DNA of 64,000 nt. It comes from Pasteurella canis. GTDB taxonomy: Bacteria; Pseudomonadota; Gammaproteobacteria; Enterobacterales; Pasteurellaceae. The position numbers and the translations under genes are program-made. The stretch covers positions 186,001 through 250,000 of the forward strand of contig NZ_UGTV01000015.1 of the NCBI RefSeq assembly GCF_900454865.1, written 5' to 3'. The notes below the pieces were generated by a model that was given only the letters and a program-made list of their open reading frames with translations, had not been told where the DNA came from and made no database searches. Positions 58,030-64,000 of the stretch are shown in pieces (position 1 is the stretch's first letter; each line of letters begins with the position of its first letter).

Positions 58030-59052
58030 CTATTTATTCAGTTTGATTTTGTCGACCCATTTATTAATGAGGCGAGCACGCATTTCGTTTGAACCAAATT
58101 TATCAAAGTCATAATTAATTAAGTTGAGATCCTTTGGTTTTAGGGCATAAGGCGATGGTTCAGCGTTGACATTTGTAGGTACATGGTGTGATTGAGCTTC
58201 TTTCCAGGACAACTCTTGTGCCTCTTTAGACATTACCCAATCAGCAAAAAGCTGTGCATTTTTCAAATTGCGTGCGTTTTTAATAACACTAATTCCACCA
58301 AGTTCATAACCTGTTCCCTCGCAAGGAACAATAATCTCTATTGGTGCGCCATTTTCTTTTTCAAAAGAGTAATTTTGCAAGAAACCTATCCCTACTGTCG
58401 TTTCACCTCGAGCAGTATTACGTGATGGTGCAGTACCTGCTTTTGGATATTGGGAAATATATTGATCAATTTCTTTTAAATAATTAAAGGCAGCGTCTTC
58501 TCCCCAAAGTTGTACGAAAGTTGCAATAGCAGTATATGCAGTACCTGAGCTTTGTGGATCTGCTATTTGAATTTCATTTTTTAAGCGAGGATCAAGTAAG
58601 TCTTTCCAACATTTCGGTACTTCATTAATACCGAGTTTTTTTAATCGTTCGGTATTTACTCCAAAACCTAAAACTCCCATATAGACAATAGAACTATTTC
58701 CATCTCCTAATGTTTGAAACTGTGGCATCACTTCAGCGAGTTTGGGTGATTTATAAGGAGTCAATAACCCTAACTCTACAGCTTGGAGGTGTGTATCAAA
58801 AGGACCACCATACCATACATCTGCTTGTGGATTATTTTTTTCAGCCTCTATTTTAGCTAGAGTGCTACCAGAACTATTGCGAATGAAAGAGGTTTTTACA
58901 TCATATTTTTCAGCAAAGCCCTGAACAGCCTTTTCACAAACAATATTTTGTGCACTGCAATAAACAACAAGTCTTCCTTCTGCCATCGCTATATTACCAG
59001 CGGTAAATCCCGCTAGTAATATGCTTGACAGGGCAATTTTTTTCACTTTCAT
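58030..59052 (-). CDS. afuA2: AfuA-type periplasmic binding protein, second in the operon
   Basis: A 340-residue secreted protein with signal peptide cleaved near residue 24 (NIAMA-EGRLVV). It is homologous to its two neighbours, but it is the most divergent at the pocket: Gln226-Asn227 replace the His-Asp of copy 1 (GFLQNYSF versus GFLHDYAL), although Glu250 is kept. It also has YGGPFDTH in place of YGGTFDPQ and YPKAGTAPS in the QYTKSG region. These changes suggest a different ligand. It starts 22 bases after copy 1 and ends 8 bases before copy 3, so all are one transcript. Confidence 0.75.
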   Translation of the reverse strand: MKVKKIALSSILLAGFTAGNIAMAEGRLVVYCSAQNIVCEKAVQGFAEKYDVKTSFIRNSSGSTLAKIEAEKNNPQADVWYGGPFDTHLQAVELGLLTPYKSPKLAEVMPQFQTLGDGNSSIVYMGVLGFGVNTERLKKLGINEVPKCWKDLLDPRLKNEIQIADPQSSGTAYTAIATFVQLWGEDAAFNYLKEIDQYISQYPKAGTAPSRNTARGETTVGIGFLQNYSFEKENGAPIEIIVPCEGTGYELGGISVIKNARNLKNAQLFADWVMSKEAQELSWKEAQSHHVPTNVNAEPSPYALKPKDLNLINYDFDKFGSNEMRARLINKWVDKIKLNK

Positions 59053-59074
59053 AAGTTGCCCTCTCTGAACTTAA

Positions 59075-60112
59075 TTATTTAGATAGTTTAATATTTTCAA
59101 CCCATTTACCGATTAAACGTTTACGTTCATCAGCTGCACCATATTTTTCAAAATCATAGTTGATTAGATTTAGTGTTGTTGGATCAAATGCAGTTGGTGA
59201 TTGCTGTGCAGTTGTATTTGTTAAAATTTGTAAACTATTTCCTTTTTGCCAAGCCAGCTCTTGTCCCTCTTTTGATAGCACCCAATCTACAAAGAGTTTT
59301 GCATTTTCTAAGTTACGAGAACCTTTTAAGATACTGACACCACCGAGTTCATAGCCTGTTCCTTCACAAGGTACAATCATTTCAATAGGCGCACCTTGTT
59401 GTTTTTGTAGTGCATAATCATGTAAGAAACCAATACCGATAGTGGTTTCACCACGTGCAGTATTATTTGATGGCGTAATCCCTGACTTAGTATATTGAGA
59501 AATATTTGGATGTAATTGTTTGAAGTAATCAAATGCTGCATCTTCTCCCCAAAGTTGAACAAACGTAGCTATTGCTGTATAGGCTGTGCCAGAGCTTTGT
59601 GGGTCAGCAATTTGGATTTCGTTTTTTAAACGAGGATCTGTTAAATCTTTCCAACATTTAGGGACTTCATTAATGCCTAATTTTTTTAAACGTTCAGTGT
59701 TGACACCAAAGCCTAAAATACCCATGTAAATGGCAGATGTATAGTTCCCTTTGACTTTTGCTGGATCTTGGAAGCGCGGTACAATTTGGTCAATATTCGG
59801 TGAGCGGTAAGCATGAAGCAAACCTAATTCACCTGCTTGAGACTGTGGGTCAAAAGTCCCACCATACCAAACATCTGCTTGCGGATTATTTTTTTCAGCT
59901 TCAATTTTTGCAAAAGTACTACCAGAACCATTACGAATAAATGAAGTTTTAACATCATGCTTATCGCCGAAAGCTTTAATTTCAGCTTCACACATTTCAT
60001 TAGTTGCACTACAGTAAACGACTAAACGTCCTTTAGCTAATGCAGATGATGTCATTAATCCCGCGGTTAAAAGTGCAGTTGAAATAGCTAAAGCAAGTGA
60101 TTTGAATTTCAT
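59075..60112 (-). CDS. afuA1: AfuA-type periplasmic binding protein, first in the operon (canonical pocket)
   Basis: A 345-residue secreted protein. If the signal is cleaved after ALA at residue 26, His231, Asp232 and Glu255 become mature 205, 206 and 229, which are the residues I recall as contacting the sugar in the hexose-6-phosphate binding AfuA of Actinobacillus pleuropneumoniae. The protein should therefore bind glucose-6-phosphate or a relative. AAGAGG precedes the ATG. It is first in the operon and its promoter region has a CRP-like site. Many databases would call this FbpA (iron); the pocket residues argue against that. Confidence 0.8.
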   Translation of the reverse strand: MKFKSLALAISTALLTAGLMTSSALAKGRLVVYCSATNEMCEAEIKAFGDKHDVKTSFIRNGSGSTFAKIEAEKNNPQADVWYGGTFDPQSQAGELGLLHAYRSPNIDQIVPRFQDPAKVKGNYTSAIYMGILGFGVNTERLKKLGINEVPKCWKDLTDPRLKNEIQIADPQSSGTAYTAIATFVQLWGEDAAFDYFKQLHPNISQYTKSGITPSNNTARGETTIGIGFLHDYALQKQQGAPIEMIVPCEGTGYELGGVSILKGSRNLENAKLFVDWVLSKEGQELAWQKGNSLQILTNTTAQQSPTAFDPTTLNLINYDFEKYGAADERKRLIGKWVENIKLSK

Positions 60113-60167
60113 ATTGAGTACCTCTTTTTATAGGATGGTGTTTTATAATGACTTTTATAAAGTATTG

Positions 60168-60220
60168 GTGATTTATCCTATCTTAAATAAAGAGAGAATA
60201 CCGTGAGAGTTATCACAAAA
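60168..60220 (-). promoter_or_regulatory. Predicted afu promoter with CRP-like site
   Basis: CGTGA-GAGTTA-TCACA (60202-60217) matches the CRP core TGTGA-N6-TCACA at 9 of 10 bases. On the minus strand, TAGGAT (60180-60175) is a candidate -10, giving a start near 60168 and the CRP centre about -41.5, a class II position. I see no Fur-box-like sequence. All inferred by eye. Confidence 0.55.
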
Positions 60221-60361
60221 TAGAGATCATTTACTCCAAATTAACGAGAATGTATAAAATCTCAACTTTCTTAATTGTATGGCTGAGTTGTGGCTATTAA
60301 AATGTTCTTTTTTTATTTATAATCTATTGATCAATTCAACAGCTCTTTTAGGTTACTTATT

Positions 60362-61012
60362 ATGTTAAACTCATCAACATCATCTTGTATTATTATTGCA
60401 ATTGCTGGAGCCTCGGCTTCTGGAAAAAGTTTAATTGCCTCAACTGTTCATCGAGAGCTTTGTGATGAGTTAGGTTGCGAAGAAATTGGTATTATTTCAG
60501 AGGATTCATATTATAAAGATCAAAGCCATTTAGATATGGAAGAACGGATTAAAACCAATTATGATCACCCCAATTCGATGGATAGAAGTTTATTAATTGA
60601 ACACCTTAAAACCCTCAAATCTGGCCAACCCGTTGACATTCCTGTTTATAGCTACGTTGAACATACTCGAACTGATAAAATCATCCATTTTGAACCTAAG
60701 AAAGTGATTATATTAGAAGGCATTTTATTGCTAACTGATGAAAAAGTACGGGATGAAGTGAGTGTTTCTGTTTTTGTAGATACACCACTAGATATTTGTT
60801 TTATTCGTCGTTTACAACGTGATATGAAAGAGCGTGGTAGAAGTTTGGAATCTGTTGTAGAACAATACCGTAAAACTGTGCGTCCTATGTTTTTACAATT
60901 TATTGAACCATCTAAGCAATATGCTGATATTGTTATACCTCGTGGAGGGAAAAATAGGATTGCAATTAATATGCTAAAAGCCCAGATTCGACAGCTTTTG
61001 GGAAAACGTTAG
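60362..61012 (+). CDS. udk: Uridine kinase
   Basis: Phosphorylates uridine and cytidine in pyrimidine salvage. The 216-residue protein has Walker A GASASGKS at residues 16-23, [18 protein letters not shown] and [14 protein letters not shown], the family motifs. It precedes dcd as in E. coli and H. influenzae. The 249-base gap shared with afuA1 must contain its promoter. Confidence 0.97.
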   Translation: MLNSSTSSCIIIAIAGASASGKSLIASTVHRELCDELGCEEIGIISEDSYYKDQSHLDMEERIKTNYDHPNSMDRSLLIEHLKTLKSGQPVDIPVYSYVEHTRTDKIIHFEPKKVIILEGILLLTDEKVRDEVSVSVFVDTPLDICFIRRLQRDMKERGRSLESVVEQYRKTVRPMFLQFIEPSKQYADIVIPRGGKNRIAINMLKAQIRQLLGKR

Positions 61013-61029
61013 TTTGAAAGGAGCCTATA

Positions 61030-61614
61030 ATGAGATTATGTGATACTGATATCGAACGTTATTTAGATGATGGTATTATTGCGCTAGATCCTCGCCCAAG
61101 TAATGAAAAAATTAATGGTGCAACGATTGATGTTCGTTTAGGTAATTCTTTTCGTGTTTTTCGAGAACATTCAGCACCTTATATCGATTTAAGTGGTCCA
61201 AAAGAAGAAGTATCTGCACAACTTGAATCTGTTATGAGTGAGGAAATTATTATTGCTGATGATGAGGCTTTTTTCTTACATCCAGGTGAGTTGGCACTTG
61301 CTACAACATTAGAATCAGTCAAACTACCTGCCAATATTATTGGTTGGTTAGATGGTCGATCTTCACTTGCACGTTTGGGATTGATGGTTCATGTCACTGC
61401 ACACCGTATCGATCCAGGTTGGGAAGGTAAAATTGTGTTGGAATTTTTTAATTCGGGTAAGTTACCACTTGCGTTACGTCCCAATATGGTGATTGGTGCG
61501 TTAAGCTTCGAAATTTTAAGTGGTACAGCAGCACGCCCTTATAGTAGCCGTAAGAATGCAAAGTATAAAAACCAACAAAGCGCAATAGCCAGTCGTATCA
61601 ACGAGGATAAATAA
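61030..61614 (+). CDS. dcd: dCTP deaminase
   Basis: Converts dCTP to dUTP, the main source of dUMP for thymidylate in these bacteria. The 194-residue protein has the motif GRSSLARLG with Ser111 and Arg115, and the catalytic Glu138 in [16 protein letters not shown] precedes the ATG. It lies 17 bases after udk and 1 base before the AsmA-like gene, so udk-dcd-asmA is an operon. Confidence 0.97.
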   Translation: MRLCDTDIERYLDDGIIALDPRPSNEKINGATIDVRLGNSFRVFREHSAPYIDLSGPKEEVSAQLESVMSEEIIIADDEAFFLHPGELALATTLESVKLPANIIGWLDGRSSLARLGLMVHVTAHRIDPGWEGKIVLEFFNSGKLPLALRPNMVIGALSFEILSGTAARPYSSRKNAKYKNQQSAIASRINEDK

Positions 61615-61615
61615 A

Positions 61616-62827
61616 ATGTGGAAGAAGATCGCCATGAGTTGTATTGTAATAATCTTGGCGATTTTACTCGCTTTGTATTGGCAAATTAATCATGTCAAAA
61701 CAATATTCGCTCAATCTTTAAATAATAGTCATATCTCTTTCAATCAGTTATCTCTTAATTTTTACCCTCAACCTTACTTTGAATTAACAAATGTTAAATG
61801 GTATGGGCAGAAAGAGCGGTCTATTTTTGCAGAGAAAATAAATTTAGAACTTGATGTTACTGCCTTATTGAATCCTCAAAAAAGTCTAAAGCAATTTACT
61901 TTTCAACAAGCACAGTTTTGGTATTCAGGACAAGTTGAGCCAGATTTAAAAAATGTGAATGGTGAAGTTATTGGTGAATTTTTTATTGATGAGAAACAAA
62001 TCCGTTTCGCGAATACTCATTTAAAAATGACTTTTGAGCACCCTACTTTATTTAATACAAAACAGTTACAAATATCTGTGCAAAAAGGTGTTATTCAGCA
62101 ATTGTCGGAAACAGAGTTTAAAGTGGTATTAGATTATTGCAAAATTAATGGTGAGGACTTTGCTTTTGTTAATGCCACTTTCTCGAAAAGTAAAGAGAGC
62201 TCATTGTTTTCTTCCCAAGTCGCTTATTTAGATAATCACCCGGAGTTACAAGTCAGCTTTAGTATTAAAAACCTTGGAGAAAACCAGCAGGCCGTTTTTA
62301 CAGGTAAAAATATTGCATTAGCATCATGGCAAAATGTGCTTAGTTTACCTCAACTATTTACAGGTTATATGGATGCTTCTGGTGAAGTCATTTTGCAAAA
62401 TAATAAAGTTCAGTCTGGGCATATAGAAATGGATATTCCAGAAGGACAATTTAAAGGGATTAATTTACTTGCTTTAGTCGCAAGATATTTACCGATTAAC
62501 TATGACGAACAGCGTTTAAAAGAGAAAGCGTTAACTACCTCTTTTCAGAATTTACGTTCACGTTTTAGCTGGGATACAAGACAGTTATTATTAAAGCAAT
62601 TCACATTTATTAGTGATAAGTTAGCTGTAGAAGGAAAAGGAGATATTAATTTAACCAATATGCAATGTGAAATAGTATTAAATTTAGGATTGACTTATCC
62701 GCAATATCAGCAATTTAAACTGCCAATTCGTTTTTTTGACCACTGCTATTCACCACAATATAAAGTGGAAGTTAATCAGCATTTACGTCATCAGTTAAAA
62801 GATCTACTCAAAGAAAAATTTAAGTAA
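61616..62827 (+). CDS. asmA: AsmA-like membrane-anchored protein
   Basis: A 403-residue protein with one N-terminal membrane segment (IAMSCIVIILAILLALYW) and a long periplasmic part. The C-terminal segment with IEMDIPEGQFKGINLLALVARYL and FQNLRSRFSWDTRQL resembles the conserved end of AsmA proteins, implicated in outer membrane lipid balance. E. coli AsmA is about 617 residues, so this is a short member, apparently lacking part of the central region. Position after dcd is the same as in E. coli. It is cotranscribed with dcd. Confidence 0.8.
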   Translation: MWKKIAMSCIVIILAILLALYWQINHVKTIFAQSLNNSHISFNQLSLNFYPQPYFELTNVKWYGQKERSIFAEKINLELDVTALLNPQKSLKQFTFQQAQFWYSGQVEPDLKNVNGEVIGEFFIDEKQIRFANTHLKMTFEHPTLFNTKQLQISVQKGVIQQLSETEFKVVLDYCKINGEDFAFVNATFSKSKESSLFSSQVAYLDNHPELQVSFSIKNLGENQQAVFTGKNIALASWQNVLSLPQLFTGYMDASGEVILQNNKVQSGHIEMDIPEGQFKGINLLALVARYLPINYDEQRLKEKALTTSFQNLRSRFSWDTRQLLLKQFTFISDKLAVEGKGDINLTNMQCEIVLNLGLTYPQYQQFKLPIRFFDHCYSPQYKVEVNQHLRHQLKDLLKEKFK

Positions 62828-62830
62828 TTT

Positions 62831-64000
62831 ATGTTGCCATTTCAAGCGGTACGTCGTCGCCAATTCGCTCGGGTGCTCAGTTTAGCTTTTGCAGGATTTA
62901 TTTTTAATACCACAGAGTTTATTCCTGTTGCTTTACTATCTGATATTGCACAAAGTTTTGCTATTCCTGTTTCTCAAACAGGTTTAATGATTACTGTTTA
63001 TGCTTGGATTGTTTCGTTAATGTCTTTGCCTTTTATGTTATTAACAGCAAAATTAGAGCGAAAAAGTTTATTAATTAAGTTACTTATTTTATTTATTATT
63101 AGTCATATTTTATCAGTAATTGCATGGAATTTTTGGATATTAGTTATAGCAAGAGCAGGCGTAGCAATAGCACATTCTGTATTTTGGGCAATTACTGCTT
63201 CTTTGGCGATTCGAGTTGCACCGAAAGATAAAAAAGCACAAGCAATAGGATTAATTGCTATTGGTTGTTCACTCGCGATGATCCTAGGATTACCATTAGG
63301 GAGAATAATTGGGCAGTTATTCGGTTGGCGTGCTACATTTGGTATTATTGCTTTAATAGCAACAATCATTTTAGTTTTGTTTTATCTCTTACTTCCTTAT
63401 TTACCAAGTAAAAATGCAGGCTCATTAAGTAGTATCCCTAGTTTATTTAAACGACCATTGCTTGTGGGGCTATATCTATTAACTGCGCTAGTGATTACTG
63501 CTCATTTTACAGCATACAGTTATATTGAGCCCTTCATGTTAGAAATTAGTCATATGAGTAATACTATGACAACAATGATGTTATTTGTTTTTGGTTTATC
63601 TGGTATTACAGCAAGTTTGTTGTTTAATCGTTATTATAATACTGGACCTATACGTTTTATTCTGACTTCTATTGTTATTCTGAGTATGACATTACTCTTT
63701 TTGCTATTATCGAGCCACTATAACTGGACTATGTTTTTACTGATATTCCTGTGGGGGATTGGTATTTCTGGGATCGGATTAGGTTTGCAAATTCGTGTTC
63801 TACATTTAGCACCTGATGCGACTGATGTTGCTATGGCTATTTATTCTGGTATTTATAATATAGGTATCGGTAGTGGTGCATTACTTGGTAATCAAGTTAT
63901 GCTATATCTAGGCTTACCAAACATTGGCTTTGTTGGTGCGAGTTTAGCTATTATTAGCTTATTATTTTTCGTTGGAGTTCAGTATCGGTATGGGCATTTA
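62831..64000 (+). CDS. sotB: Sugar efflux transporter (MFS), C-terminus cut by window
   Basis: A major facilitator protein open from the ATG at 62831 to the window edge (390 codons). The start, AGFIFNTTEFIPVALLSDIA, and YAWIVSLMSLPFMLLTAKLERK, IGCSLAMILGLPLGRIIGQ, and HLAPDATDVAMAIYSGIYNIGIG match E. coli SotB, which exports arabinose and IPTG-type sugars. Since E. coli SotB has 396 residues, only a few residues are missing. It lies 3 bases after the asmA-like gene and is probably in the same transcript; no clear ribosome-binding site is seen. Natural substrates are unknown. Confidence 0.92.
   Translation, partial: MLPFQAVRRRQFARVLSLAFAGFIFNTTEFIPVALLSDIAQSFAIPVSQTGLMITVYAWIVSLMSLPFMLLTAKLERKSLLIKLLILFIISHILSVIAWNFWILVIARAGVAIAHSVFWAITASLAIRVAPKDKKAQAIGLIAIGCSLAMILGLPLGRIIGQLFGWRATFGIIALIATIILVLFYLLLPYLPSKNAGSLSSIPSLFKRPLLVGLYLLTALVITAHFTAYSYIEPFMLEISHMSNTMTTMMLFVFGLSGITASLLFNRYYNTGPIRFILTSIVILSMTLLFLLLSSHYNWTMFLLIFLWGIGISGIGLGLQIRVLHLAPDATDVAMAIYSGIYNIGIGSGALLGNQVMLYLGLPNIGFVGASLAIISLLFFVGVQYRYGHL

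Noticed and set aside
53699-60112. Ferric iron transporter fbpABC
   Set aside because: This is the usual label for such genes, but the first binding protein has the His-Asp-Glu set of hexose-phosphate AfuA, no Fur box is visible and a CRP-like site is. I keep iron as the alternative in the entries.
63103-63369. Minus-strand frame inside sotB
   Set aside because: It is the shadow of a conserved MFS transporter frame on the plus strand.

Overview
The window looks like a chromosomal segment of a Pasteurellaceae bacterium, most like Pasteurella or Haemophilus sensu lato. Three things point there. The DNA is AT-rich and carries many copies of the 9-base Haemophilus-type DNA uptake sequence (AAGTGCGGT or its complement). 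Gene order follows H. influenzae in several blocks (metK-sprT-opacity protein; htpG-yffB-like-dapE; com pilin genes-recC; udk-dcd-asmA-like-sotB). A chromosomal nadV predicts growth on nicotinamide without NAD (V factor). Most of the window is housekeeping; I see no prophage, insertion sequence or CRISPR array.

Layout. 1-9.6 kb: end of pepB, ndk, metK (with a MetJ-type operator), sprT, an opacity-type outer membrane protein, htpG, an ArsC-like reductase, dapE, a VanY-like peptidase, psiE, nudF and cpdA. 9.6-18.6 kb: ubiF/miaB divergent pair, nadV standing alone, a glyW-cysT-leuZ-like tRNA operon, metB (second MetJ-type operator), trxA, cobB, rluC. 18.6-25.8 kb: rne with a long structured leader, tRNA-Ser, priC, a NhaC-type antiporter, rnt, gloA. 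25.9-36.8 kb: a fused DUF2157/DUF4401/GDYXXLXY membrane protein, cmoA, an ICMT-family protein, aspS, lipoproteins, nudB, yebC, ruvC, ruvAB. 36.8-45.4 kb: a small secreted protein, cydABX-ybgE, ybgC-tolQRAB-pal. 45.5-51.6 kb: three tandem tRNA-Lys genes, the competence pilin operon comNOPQ behind a CRP-S-like site, then recC. 51.7-64 kb: rimI/holD, rsmC, a five-gene transport operon with three tandem afuA-type binding proteins plus afuB and afuC, then udk, dcd, an AsmA-like protein and sotB (cut by the window edge).

How genes work together. MetJ probably couples metK and metB to S-adenosylmethionine level. CydABX with YbgE makes and supports cytochrome bd oxidase, and its upstream region has FNR-like and CRP-like sites. 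TolQRAB-Pal links inner and outer membrane. ComN-Q supply minor pilins for DNA uptake, matching the many uptake sequences. The afu operon probably imports hexose phosphates; it is often labelled iron transport (fbpABC), but the key pocket residues of the first binding protein and a CRP-like site upstream favour sugar phosphate.

The most interesting point is that the three binding proteins differ at exactly the residues expected to read the sugar, so one permease may serve three ligands. Other items worth a look are a lysozyme-inhibitor-like lipoprotein, a possible 51-residue protein between ybgE and ybgC, the rne leader fold, and the solitary nadV.
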